A DNA stretch of 64,000 nt from Graphilbum fragrans (lineage: Eukaryota; Ascomycota; Sordariomycetes; Ophiostomatales; Ophiostomataceae). A model generated the notes under the pieces. It saw nothing but the letters and a program-made list of their open reading frames with translations, did not search any database and was not told the origin of the DNA. The position numbers and the translations under genes are program-made. Positions 46,795-57,801 of the stretch are shown one piece after another. The stretch lies in the NCBI GenBank assembly GCA_001513895.1, contig LLKO01000011.1, positions 620,001 through 684,000 on the forward strand. Direction: 5' to 3'. Every line of letters starts with the position of its first letter. Position 1 is the stretch's first letter.

Positions 46795-49320
46795 TCACCG
46801 CGACGGAATCCCGCGCACCACGCCCGGCACCACCGGCCGGCCCTCGATGCCCAGCGCCACGATGCCGTTCTCGGCGGTGCTGCCTTCGTCCAGCCACCGC
46901 TCCAGCACCGTGTTGCTCTCCTTGGGCTTAACGGTGTTGTCCCGCGTGCCCACAGTGATGTGCGCCACCCGGTTCATACACGTCCAGCCCTCGCCGTCGC
47001 TCTGTCCGTCCTCTCCGCCCACAATCCGCACAATCACCGCCATCAGCCGCGCGTCAAACACCACCCGCTCCAGCTGCACACCGGCGTGGCCGAGGGTCAG
47101 CGCCGCCAAGCGGCCTGCGGTATCCGATGGCGGCAGTGCATCGGCGGCTGCTTCTGCCTCCGCCACCTGGCGCTGGTAGCGCTCCCAGAGCGCCGGGTGC
47201 TCCTTGGCCGAGGCGCGGTGCATCAGCGTCACGTGGAAGGTCGGCTGCACGCGCCGTGTCTGCTGCAGCTGCCGGAAAAACCGCGCCTCGGCCGGCGGCA
47301 GTCCGCGGAACGTCTTTTCCAGCTGTGCCGTGATGTCGGCTGAGCTCACGTTGATCGACATGTACTCGAGCGGCCGCCGCTTCGGGCCCTTGTCCGGCTT
47401 CGCCAGATTCGCCACCTCGGCCCGCGTCCTGTTGTGCGAGCGGTCGGGGATTCTGTGCCGCAGCGCCGGCTTGTAGCCCTCCACGGCTGCCTGCACGGCC
47501 GCGTCCATGGCCTCGGCGCTCGGCACCTCGGTCACCAGGTTCGGGTACAGCCGGTGCAGCGCGCGGACGACCTTTTCGACGTTCTGCCGGCTGCCGTCGG
47601 CCGGGTCGAGGTCGATCACGGCGTCGAAGCCGCTGTCCGGCAGTCCGGCCGCATTGCACGGCTCAAAGCGCTCGACAAAGCCGTCCATGATCTTGAGCAC
47701 CTTGTCCGGCTCCGTCAACGCGTGGATCGTCTGGTGGTTGTCGCCGCGCGCCAGCACCCGTTCGCGCGTCACACGCCGCACCTCGTCCGCCTGGTCGTGC
47801 ACAAAGTGCAGCGCCACCAGCCGCGCTGCCAGGCTCTGCGTCGTCACGTCCGTGATCAGCTGCTTGCGCTCGTGGCGCTGCGCGCTGTTGCGGTCGGCCA
47901 CCACCACCGGCTTCGTCGCCAGCTCGTCCAGCAGCATCTTAGTGAACCGCGGCGGCCGCTTGGGCCCCGTGATGTTGTCGTTCTGCACGTGGCCCCAGCC
48001 AAACAGGTGCTGCAGCGCCACCGCGATCGTCGTCTTGCCGCACCCCAGCGTCGCAATCGGCACCAAGATCACGTCGCCCGTCACCTCCGTCTTGACCTCG
48101 CCGCCCCCGCCGTACAGCGCCTCGAACTGCGCCGCGTCGCTGCCCTTGATCTGCTTGAACGCCAGGAACTCGTCCCGCAGCTGGATGATGCCGTGGTTCT
48201 GCTGGTACGCGCGGCCCAGCCGTGAATTTGCCGCCAACCGCTTGCGCGCAAACTGCAGGTACTCCTCCGTGATCACCTTGTGCTTCTTGTACTTGGGCGT
48301 CTTGCCCGAAATCAGCGCTTTGGTGCACTCTCGCCACTGCCGGTACATCAGGTACGGCTCCTCGAACTTGTACTTGAAGAACCAGTCCTGGTACGGCCGC
48401 GTCCCCGGCTGCGCCGACATCTTGCACCGGATCACAAACCCCTCCACGTCGCGCCCATCGTACGCACCCGTTTCCGCCACCTCCTCCAAAAACGCCCGCA
48501 CGGCCCCCACCTCCTCCATCACCACCAAGTCTGTCTTGCGGAAGCCCCACTGCTCCGCGAACCCCTGCACCAGCTGGCTCGGGTACGTCATGAACTCGGG
48601 CACGTTGACGTTGATGCCGTGCAGGTACAGTCCGGCCTGTTCGGGTCCGTACGCCAGAATGTGCTCTTCAAAGCCGTCGTCGCACAGCTCTGCCACCGCC
48701 GTGATGTTGCGCCCGTACAGCTCGCGCGCCAGGTCCTTCTTCGTCCGTCCCAGCCGCTCCAGCTGTGCTTCCACGTGCTTCTCGCCCGCGCTCGAGTGGC
48801 TGAGCTCCACATCCGACCGATCGCCCGTCGAGTGCTTGCTGCACACCAGCAGCGTGTCGTCTGCCAGGCCGGCGACAAAGATGATACACCCGTTTTCCTT
48901 GAGCGTCAGCTCGTATGGACCCTGCGTCTGTGCCTCGATGCTCTCCCACTTCGTTTCCGCCACCTCGTTCACGTTGAAGAACTTGTCGTAACCGCGCACC
49001 GCAATCTCTGCCTTGCCGTGTGCGTCGCGTGTCGTAAAGAAACCCCGCGCATACGTCGGCAGGTCCCGTCGCTTGTAGTCCCATTCGTTGACCTTCCACG
49101 CATCCACGCGATATCCGTCTGCCGAAGCTGGGATGTCGAACCGGGTCTTCTTGACCCCAAACGACGCCTTCTTTTTCTTCAGAGCCGCGTCCTCGAGCGT
49201 CCGCACCAGATCTGCGATTTCCTGTCGGTCCTGCGCCTTGTACGGCGTCTTGGGCACCGCCAGCTGCTCTCCGCCGGCCACAGCCGTCGCCACCATCGGC
49301 GCCAACACTGTCTCGGCCAT
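46795..49320 (-). CDS. TRL1: Fungal tRNA ligase Trl1
   Basis: Joins tRNA exon halves after intron removal, and HAC1-type mRNA halves in the unfolded-protein response. Single exon, 841 residues from ATG 49320. Three domains in order: the adenylyltransferase with nucleotidyl lysine K141 in LKENGCIIF and VCSKHSTG; the polynucleotide kinase with P-loop LGCGKTTIA; and the cyclic phosphodiesterase with two HxT motifs, FHVTLMHR and AHITVGT. All three active sites look intact. The frame stays open upstream to 49689, with another ATG at 49578 adding 86 Arg/Ser-rich residues. It converges with TRP4 (248 bp). Confidence 0.95.
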   Translation of the reverse strand: MAETVLAPMVATAVAGGEQLAVPKTPYKAQDRQEIADLVRTLEDAALKKKKASFGVKKTRFDIPASADGYRVDAWKVNEWDYKRRDLPTYARGFFTTRDAHGKAEIAVRGYDKFFNVNEVAETKWESIEAQTQGPYELTLKENGCIIFVAGLADDTLLVCSKHSTGDRSDVELSHSSAGEKHVEAQLERLGRTKKDLARELYGRNITAVAELCDDGFEEHILAYGPEQAGLYLHGINVNVPEFMTYPSQLVQGFAEQWGFRKTDLVVMEEVGAVRAFLEEVAETGAYDGRDVEGFVIRCKMSAQPGTRPYQDWFFKYKFEEPYLMYRQWRECTKALISGKTPKYKKHKVITEEYLQFARKRLAANSRLGRAYQQNHGIIQLRDEFLAFKQIKGSDAAQFEALYGGGGEVKTEVTGDVILVPIATLGCGKTTIAVALQHLFGWGHVQNDNITGPKRPPRFTKMLLDELATKPVVVADRNSAQRHERKQLITDVTTQSLAARLVALHFVHDQADEVRRVTRERVLARGDNHQTIHALTEPDKVLKIMDGFVERFEPCNAAGLPDSGFDAVIDLDPADGSRQNVEKVVRALHRLYPNLVTEVPSAEAMDAAVQAAVEGYKPALRHRIPDRSHNRTRAEVANLAKPDKGPKRRPLEYMSINVSSADITAQLEKTFRGLPPAEARFFRQLQQTRRVQPTFHVTLMHRASAKEHPALWERYQRQVAEAEAAADALPPSDTAGRLAALTLGHAGVQLERVVFDARLMAVIVRIVGGEDGQSDGEGWTCMNRVAHITVGTRDNTVKPKESNTVLERWLDEGSTAENGIVALGIEGRPVVPGVVRGIPSR

Positions 49321-50992
49321 CGTCGCTGTTGCTGCTCGTCGAGGAGACTCGCTGAGGGGAGAAAAAGGTCGCGTGCTCCGCTGGCCGCAAGGCAAAAAGA
49401 GACGCAGCGGGGTTCGTCGTAGTGCTGTAGAGCTGTTTAGTCGATAAGAGTGGAGATGGTATGGCTTTGGCGCCAGAATAATGCGGTTGGCAAAACGAGA
49501 ATGGCAAACGCGGTCGGACAAGACAATCGGTGGCCCTTTAATAGACGCGGTCCTAATCCGCCCAGCAGATGGGAGCATGGAACTCGAAAAACCGGTCTTG
49601 GGGCGTTCTTTGAGGCTGGCCAACGCTCTGACAGGTAAAATTGCCCACAAAGAAAACAAACACCATGTACTATGCTGCAAACAGCACACTGCGCTTCAGT
49701 CCTGCTCTGCAGGTCTAGATATACTCGTAAAGAAACCGGAAATGGATCCCGTTGAAGCTAAAAGCGGCTGGCCTCAAAATACATCTGTGAGTCAACCGGC
49801 CACAGATCAAGCGAGGTGGACAGCCAAGGCGCTGCGCGGACGGCTCGTACTCACAGATAAAGCAATCCCTCCCCTGCTTTATACGCCTAGTAATCTAGCC
49901 CGGCCGTGCCCTTCGTCGCTGCGGGCTAGAGTCACTGATGAAATGAGGTGGCAGGGCTGTGTAGATTTCTCCCAATCCTTGCGGCTAGTTTTACGGGCTC
50001 CGTCCTGCATCGCCTAGTGCTAGGCAGCAGGTCCGCCGGCGGGGCTTTCCCACTCGGGCAGGTCCCATGTCATCTCGTCCCCCCACAAAGCAACCAGCGC
50101 AATAGCCATTGTTACATATATCGACATGCTCATGATTTGAGGCTACGCAAATGTCCCATCAGAGTTTTATGCTTCCTTTGGCCTGATAGTCGCAAGCACA
50201 GCAGCAATGCCGAGATGCAGCACCAGCACGTCACGTGACACCACACATGACCAAAATATGGCTCTTAGTCATATGAGTTCCACCGCATCATGTACAACTA
50301 CATATGTACTTCGCAACGGCTTGGCATGCAACTCCCGAATGAGCTGTTCGACGCATACCGGTCACCGTATACGCGGCATGCAGCTCTGCTTCTCCGAGAC
50401 AAGAGATATAATGCCATATTTGTTTTCGTGGCGTTTTTAGGTAGCTTGTTCCTGTCAAGCTTGCTGTCTCATAGGCCATCGCCTGCGCTTTTATTTGTGA
50501 TAGAGCGATCAAGATCATTGCAAAGTGACGTCATGAGCCAATGACAGCGGCCACGAATTGCCTCTGCGGGACCACGGACATCGCATGCCATTAGTTCCTC
50601 TGGAGATCGCTGGCATGTGCAGTTGGCTTTATACTGGTCATGTACTCCATTCTCAGTACTCCGTACTCCGTACTTTCTTTGCTGGATACCCTTTAGAAAG
50701 TGCTTGGGCCGGTCTCCCTTGTGGCTAGTCAGCCACAACCATCGTTTCTTTCTGCAGCTATGTGCTAATGCCTGCTAAGGTACACGTAGTTGCCGGACTG
50801 TGACGTGATTGATTCGCTAAGTCTCTTGTTGCTTTGGTCATTACTTACTTGAGGCTCTATTTGTACCCGGTCTCGCCCTCCCTTCTTCCTTTCCCCCTCT
50901 GCCTTTATTCCACTCCTCTTTGCATCCTGTGTTCCAGAACACCCATATACACTACTCTTCATTAATACCTGTTTTCTATCATCTCGCCAGCT
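49321..50992. other. Intergenic region between TRL1 and the Ish1-repeat gene
   Basis: 1.67 kb of divergent promoter sequence. The left 370 bp keep the TRL1 frame open. Further right, several short open frames show no recognisable protein. A CT-rich leader at 50860-50990 precedes the Ish1-repeat gene. Confidence 0.4.
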
Positions 50993-53014
50993 ATGAAGCT
51001 TCTCAGAGCTTTGTTGACCCTGGCCGTTGCGGCTGACGTCGCTGTTGCCAGCACATGGCTGTCTAGAGCCGGTACGTTTCACGACTACCTAAACTGACGT
51101 AATGCACCAAATACTAACAGTCTGGTTCCATCCATCTAGCATACAACAAATGGCATCAGACTGAGCTTGAGCAATGGCTCTCTGATCACAACATCCCCTA
51201 TCCCGCCGCGGCCGACCGCAAAGATCTTCGTGCCTTGGTCGAGACGCACTGGAACGACTACGTCGTCCGGCCGTATAGCAACTGGGATACAGAGCAGCTC
51301 GTGGCCTACCTCCAAGACAAAGGCATCGAGACCAAGAAGGCTGCCCAGAACAACAAGGAAAGCCTGCTTGCCAACGTCCAAAAGGCCTGGTACGAAACCG
51401 AGGACAAGTCTCAAAATGCCTACAGCAATGTCAAGGACTGGATTCTTGACTCTTGGTCCGACAGCCAGCTCAAGTCATTCTGTGATTACCATGGCATTCC
51501 TGGTATGTTCTCTCTTACTCCTAATCAAGCAAAGAGCGCCTTATTAACACGGCCAACAGTTCCTCAGCCACGCACCCGTGATGCTCTTCTCAGCAAGGCT
51601 CGCCAGAACTACGAGGAGGTCGCCAAGAAGACGCACCAAACATTCGCATACCCTGGAAACTGGCTCTATGAGACATGGAGTGGTAAGCAATGCTCGACGT
51701 ATGCCACAAGATAATAGGTTCCTAGCTGACACAAATAGATTCGGACCTCAAAGAGTGGCTCGACGTCCACGGATATCCTGCACCGCAGCCAACGACTGTA
51801 AGTAGACGTTCCGACTTACCGCACTGCCAATACATATGATGCTAATGAGGACAATAGCGTGACAAACTGGTGGCTTCAGTGCGCCGCAACTCGCACCTGG
51901 CATACCTGGAGGCACAAGATCGGGCCTCTCACCTGAAAGCCTCGGCTCACGAGAGCCTGAAGAACACAGCCGACAGCATTCTGGACACTTGGGGTGACTC
52001 TGAATTGAAGAACTTCTGTGACAAGAACGGTATCAGAGGTACGGAGCATCATGTTGTCATTCACACACCATTTACTTGTGTTAACCGCTAACTTTTTAAC
52101 AGTCCCCCAGGGCAGCAAGGCCAGCGAGATTCGTGCCCTCATCCGTCGGCAGCGCGCTGAACTCTTCGGCGACACTGTCCACGATCATGCTACTTCTGCT
52201 TTTGGTGCCGCCACCACCAAGGCTGGCAACGAATATGCCAAGGCCACCAATGCCATCTCGGATGCTGGACGCGCTGCCTTCAACGAAGCAACGGACACCT
52301 GGTCTGAGAGCCGCCTTAAGGCCTTCCTCGATGCTCGTGGCGTCCCGGTGCCGCAAAAGTCGTCCCTCGACGAGCTGCGTGCTCTTGTCCGCAAGAACGC
52401 CCACCTGGCTTCGACTGGCTGGACGGCATGGACCTTCGACGACTTTTCGTACGAGAACCTCCGCGACTACTTGATTGCCACCGGTGATAGCCAGGCGGCC
52501 AAGATTGCTGAGAAGTCCAGCGCCACCCGCGACGATCTGCTCACGGCCGCACAGGCTGCTTATGCCTCTGCCTCCAAGGCTGGTGGTACCCGCTTTGCCT
52601 CAGTCACGTCTTACCTGTCTTCCACCACAGACGCTGCGAAGAGCACCTTGTTTGACACCTGGAGCGATAGCGACATCAAGGCGTATCTCGATACCTATGG
52701 GCTTGTAAGTGGTGACCAGGCGGGCACTTCTGTCTTCGTTGCATTAAGCCGACATAATCAGAGTATGCACTAACATTGTTTCCTATTAGCCTGTCCCCCA
52801 GGGCAGCACCACCAATGAGCTCCGCGCCTTTGCCCGTCGCCAGGCTACATATTTCAAATACGGAACACTATCACCGTCAGGAACCCTCTACGCCAAAGTG
52901 TCGGAAGGTTTCTGGAACGGGGTTGGCTGGGTCAAGACCCAGGTCCAGATTGGAGCTGAAATTGTTACCGACAAGGCTCAGTCGCTCCGGAAGACGATCA
53001 ATGACGAGTTGTAA
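50993..53014 (+). CDS. ish1: Ish1/Msc1-type stress protein with about eight Ish1 repeats
   Basis: Seven exons: 50993-51071, 51140-51502, 51560-51682, 51739-51797, 51858-52038, 52103-52704 and 52790-53014, giving 543 residues. The first 20 residues are a signal peptide (MKLLRALLTLAVAADVAVAS). Ish1 repeats of about 40-60 residues follow, each with W-x4-L-x-x(W/F/Y)-L/C and a G-(I/Y/V/L)-P-x-PQ turn: for example SDSQLKSFCDYHGIPVPQ, DSDLKEWLDVHGYPAPQ and ESRLKAFLDARGVPVPQ. S. pombe Ish1 sits at the nuclear envelope and is stress induced; yeast Msc1 affects meiotic recombination. Four introns lie at or just after the same GIPVPQ-type turn of a repeat. Confidence 0.93.
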
Positions 53015-54008
53015 ACAAACATTATCGGCTTTTGCTGGATGGGGAGGGAACTAGAAGTGTAAATAGTGTGAGATTGGAACTGAGGTCATGATGCGATGAT
53101 CGCGTTCCTGCATCTTTGCTGTGTATGATAGGCAGCTACATCATTTTTGTAATTTGTTTCAACAAAGGCAATGAATCGAAAAAAAATTAGCTAGAAAATG
53201 GCCATCACCGAACGCTCTTGTGCCTGCCTTTGCCCGCCTTCGTCCTACACCGCGATAGTAATTCTCGGACTCCCACGATGCCGAGCTTGCAGTTCGGGGT
53301 TACACATGTCCTCCTTCAGACGATCATAAAGTAGCAAAGTAACTTGCTCGTCTTCGTCGCCATGTTGACAAAGTTCTTCTACTGCATCGAATTCTCCCAC
53401 ATTTATCCATGCCGAGAATAGACGTACTTCGCATAGCGAAGTGCGTTACTAAAATACAAACGTCGATCTCACAAATTGTCAAACGCCAAATGCCCCAGAC
53501 TTCCCATCACAGAGAGATCCACCCGCCTTTCGTCATAAGATGCTAGCAATCACAGTTCACAGGGATCAGGCAGAGCTTATACTAGCTATCTCACCAGGCT
53601 TCCTCTGTGGGAGCTGCGGCTCATTCCCCCTCCTCCTTGGCACCTTCAGCAACCTGTCTGGAAACTCTTGGTGCCGAGCCTACCCCTGAAATCAACCTTT
53701 CCACTTAGAAGCTCTGCATCTCATCTATGTGCTCCCCGGATCCGATCGAAGAGGATCGACGGCTCTCATCTGTCTGTTCTTCTGCAGCCCCTGCCCGCTC
53801 TGGTTTTGTGCCTGCATGATATCTACAATGTTCCCACCGCAGTTCTTTCTTAGGTTGCTTCACGCTGTTTCTATACAATCTTTCTATTTATTTCTCTAGT
53901 CGCTCACTTAGTTCTTCAAGTGCTGGTCACTCATTTTATTTCTTGATTGTTCTATTGTGTCTGTCTTTTCACGTCATCAGTCCTCCAACTACCTATTCCG
54001 AGATCAAA
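53015..54008. other. Intergenic region
   Basis: 994 bp of 3' UTR and promoter. No gene seen; T/C-rich sequence from 53820 leads into the next gene. Confidence 0.45.
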
Positions 54009-54665
54009 ATGATATCATCAATCACTTCAAAGTCCGTTGTGATTATATCGCTCCTGGCTGGCTCTGTCGTAGCTCATGGAAACATCACTTTCCCTCCAGC
54101 ACGCCTTACAGGTCCTGCCATGCTGGCCGCCTGCGGGCAAGCAGCAGTAAACGCCGTTTTGGCAGATGGTACCATCCCATTGGAAGATGTGACGAACCCA
54201 CTCGCTAGCTGTAAGTCTTCACTGATTTTACTTACCCATGGCTTCACAGCTGACACAAACTCCTCCACCAAAGGCCAACTTGACCTGTGCCGTGGGGCCA
54301 TGTTTGAGGACAATCAAGACCTCGTCCAGTCTTTCCAACCCGGTCAGGTTATCAACATGACGGCACAGATTCCTATTGCCCATGAGGGGCCAATGAATGT
54401 GTCCATCATTTCCACAGTCAACAACTCCATTATCATTGCTGGGGAGAACCTCATTGTCTTTGACAGCTACGCTGATGAGAATCTTCCGGCACTGCCGCCC
54501 AACAACACTGCCTTCAGCATCACGATACCCATTGGCATGGACGAAGATGCATGCACTGTGGCAGGCGACTGCGTGATCCAGTGGTTTTGGTTTGGCACTC
54601 AAGCTAAGCAAACATACGAAAGCTGCGTGGACTTTGTCATGGTTCCTATTGATCAAGTCTTGTAA
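54009..54665 (+). CDS. Secreted LPMO-like protein (chitin-binding type-4/X325-like)
   Basis: Two exons, 54009-54210 and 54274-54665, give 197 residues. The signal peptide of about 22 residues ends ...GSVVA, so the mature protein begins with His (HGNITFPPARLTGPAML). An N-terminal His is the copper-brace ligand of LPMOs and of the related X325 copper proteins. The 63-nt intron has a GCTGAC branch, and splicing creates the conserved ASCQLDLCRGAMFEDN; two earlier in-frame readings that keep part of it fit the family less well. Later segments, CTVAGDCVIQWFWFG and YESCVDFVM, are family-like. Substrate, or copper handling instead of catalysis, is not decidable here. Confidence 0.8.
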   Translation: MISSITSKSVVIISLLAGSVVAHGNITFPPARLTGPAMLAACGQAAVNAVLADGTIPLEDVTNPLASCKSSLILLTHGFTADTNSSTKGQLDLCRGAMFEDNQDLVQSFQPGQVINMTAQIPIAHEGPMNVSIISTVNNSIIIAGENLIVFDSYADENLPALPPNNTAFSITIPIGMDEDACTVAGDCVIQWFWFGTQAKQTYESCVDFVMVPIDQVL

Positions 54666-56225
54666 GTCCCTTAGGTGGTTTTAGGAGCTTGTGTGGACTT
54701 CCGAGGCATATTCTTGGCGTGGTTTTAAAGGAAAGGGTCGCTATTCGTGCTAGGGGTGGTTATGCCATATTACAACATATTATACTTCACATCCTAGTCA
54801 TGGGGCACGGGCCGAATCAAGGTTTCATTAATTTATTGTAGATAAATATATAATTGAGTACATATATGGTGAAAGGCGAGCTTCCTACAAGCATCAGAGA
54901 GCAGCCATCAATACCAATGATAGAAACCAGCTAATCAACAGTTGTGGCATACTCGCCTATTCTTGCAGGCTTTGGGCTTCTTTTGAAGATCCTTTGTGCT
55001 TAATGGAGATGACTATACCGAAGATTCAGCCTAACGAGTGCCTGGCAAAGCCCAACACGGCGTTGGATCCTTTCGGAGAGTCTGCCAGATGCAGGGAATT
55101 CAGAGGATGGAACCGGAAAGCGTCGAATCTTCAGCAATGCATCACGGGTGGCAGTCGATGTTTCAATGGCCACATAGACATGGAGTCTCTTCATGGCCTC
55201 CCGGATCTCATTCTCGGCGCTGGTTTGCCCGCTGTGTAAGCGGGACAAATACAGCTCCGGCGTCATGGTGCCCTAAAAATCAATGGTGATCTGGGATTGC
55301 GACATGCTGGCAGATGCGGTAATGTCTGTAGCAGATTTTGGTGGCTATGTTTTTTGGGAGAAACAAGGAGGATCGCCAACGAAATCGCGAGACTTAACTG
55401 CTACTAGAAACTAACACTAATACCTGCAAATAAATACTCAAGATAAAGTGATGTGATACAAGATAGAGTAGATGTAGCCAGGATAATCTGAGGCTAAAAC
55501 CAGTCTTTTATATTCGCCAAAAAAGTAAGGCTGTAGGTCTTAGAATCCTAAATTCCTGATAACAGTCCTTTCACGGCTCCAAAAAGCACAATGAATCTGT
55601 TTTTCCTTGCATTATATAGTCCATGAACAGTGTAAAACAGGTGAAGCACTGTCTTTGTTGTGCTATGCTGCTTTACCTGCTATATTACTCTTTGTCGGTA
55701 TTGCCGGCGCGATGCATTATATGACATGTATTTTTTTGGCGCTTTGACGTACTCAACTGTTTTTAAGATGTCATCCTTAGTTCTTGAATGTTGAAAGGTC
55801 CTATAAGATTACCTTCATTCCATAAAAATCACACCTCCATCGCTTCGCTAATCACTCCGAGGCAGGAAGTGAGCGTGTAAGACGCGAACAGAGCAACCAC
55901 CTGTTCGAATTGTTGCTGTAAATGATCATAATAAGTAAATATGTTTCAAAAGACGGTCATCATCGCCAAATGGACTTGCCAACGGTAGGCATAAAACTGT
56001 TAAGTCCATGATTTCAATTTTCTATGATGAGTAAATAAATAAAGGGTGGCAGAACCTACAGGGCAGTACACTCCTAATTCTAGACGGGACTAGAAAAGAC
56101 CCGAATCTGAAAACCTATATTTACGCCTTCGCATGAAACCCCAACCTGCTGTCACTCTTGGATTCAGACTAGTCTAACCGTGAATTTCCACAGATAACTA
56201 TCACCACATTGTTGAATTTTCAATA
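54666..56225. other. AT-rich accessory spacer with a weak coding relic
   Basis: Mostly AT-rich. On the minus strand at 55302-55000 an open frame reads MSQSQITIDF, then a TAG, then 88 codons (GTMTPELYLSRLHSGQTS...). The region before and after the stop reads as one protein-like stretch, so this may be a decayed gene with a CAG-to-TAG change. No family is recognised. The rest shows nothing. Confidence 0.3.
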
Positions 56226-57498
56226 ATGGAGGGCCTGCCCTCATTAACGCCAGCCACGCTCGCTGTGTCCACTACAACCCTCGAAGAGCGATCCCGAAAG
56301 CGAATTTATTTCAAGAGCCAAACGGGTTGTAGCACCTGTAAAAGACGCAAGATCAAAGTAAGCCGCTCCGATGTTACTATTGAATGGAAATGAGGATGCT
56401 GGATAGATTAGTATCACCGTTCTTTAATTTAGTACCATGCTGGTGGCTCTAACTAAAACATAACAGCGCGATTTTACTGCCGACCTTTCATCTGCCACCA
56501 ACCTAAGAGAATCCTCGCAGTCAAGCTGAACCGCAGCAGCAGTATCGACTCTAGGACAGCATGACTGTGTTGAAACATCGGCACTTACTAGTGGCCGGCT
56601 CCCACAACTCGAGATAACGCACCTCGAGCTCCTACACAATGATAGCACGCTCACAGCCCAGACCCTGTCGACGGACCCGGTCCTTCGGAATGTATGGCGA
56701 ATCAATGCTCCAAGAGTGGGGTTCACGCACGACTTTGTTATGCGAAGCATCTGCGTCCTGCCTGCCCTGCACACGCCGCAATTTACTAGAACTGTATTTG
56801 CTCACTTCTCGAGCCGAGCATGGCGTGGCGCTGCGTGGGTTGGGATCTGCCATATTGGATGTCTCGCCTGACAGCTGGTCAGCCATCTACATTTCTGCCA
56901 TCATGACCTTATTGTACGCCTGGGCTTCTCCGCGGCAGTCGGGGAATATTTTGGTGAGCGGCAGCGGCTCTGGGGGTGCGGCCGACTGGGTGTTTTTACT
57001 GCGAGGTGTCCACGCCATCCTCGAGACGTGGCACACTGATTTAATAAGCGGACCATTCGGCCCGATTATTAAAACTGGCCGCGGCTGCATCGGAGCTCAT
57101 ACCAACTTCCGGAGGTGGCAAGATCCCCAAATTGGCTGGTGACGGCCGAACATGCATAGCTGATGTCCTTGCAGCTCAGAATTGTTCGGGCTGTGGAAGA
57201 TGAAGCCACAGCAAAGATTTACAGGCGCTATATAGAGAGCCTAGAAAGTTATAGCAACCGTGCCGCTATTCCTGGGCTCGCGTTGACGTCACACGTGTAC
57301 TATTGGTTTTACTGCTTGGAGGACGACTTTATTGATTTGCCAGTACGGCGTCAGCCTTTGGTGTTGGTTGTATTTGCATACTTTTGTGTGTTGCTGAGAT
57401 TCCTTAGTGGCTATTGGTGGATGCAAGGCTGGACTAAGCATTTGCTACAAGAGATATGGGACCTCTGGGAAGAGGAACACAGGCTATGGATTCGCTGA
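56226..57498 (+). pseudogene. Decayed Zn2Cys6 transcription factor (UPC2-like)
   Basis: The start MEGLPSLTPATLAVSTTTLE leads to TGCSTCKRRKIK, the first half of a fungal Zn2Cys6 finger, then a GTAAGC donor. The second half (the usual CDE..C..C) is absent in all frames downstream. From about 56600 a homologous body appears: HLELLHNDSTLTAQTLSTDP, FTHDFVMRSICVLPALH. Near 56800 the reading frame changes by one (FAHFSSRA in one frame, EHGVALRGLGSAILDVSPDS in the next). The C-terminal part, IYRRYIESLESY to a WWMQGW segment near the end, matches this regulator family. Half a zinc finger lost plus a frameshift means it cannot make a normal factor. Confidence 0.75.
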
Positions 57499-57801
57499 CC
57501 GATAGAAGAGCTGGGTTGGAGATCAAGTTCATGACGTTCAATCTCACTGTATAGTCTAAATATATCAAAATGCGTGCAGCCCAAAATCAATTTGAGTAGG
57601 AAACCCCAAAACAAAATGCAAGCAGTACTCAATCCATGAAGAAAAAAATGATAAGTCGTGTTATGATCCCCCCGTAACATCAATATCCTGATATAAATGC
57701 CCTTATGTGTTGTGTTGACCTAGAACCTTCTATGCCTCTGCCTCCTCTCTAGAATCGGCCCCAGTATGTAGTTAAAGACGGACTTCGTAGAGCTTTCTTC
57801 C

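Noticed and set aside
47507..49422. Antisense frames of 380-494 codons over TRL1
   Set aside because: Same cause; low-complexity composition and no known protein.
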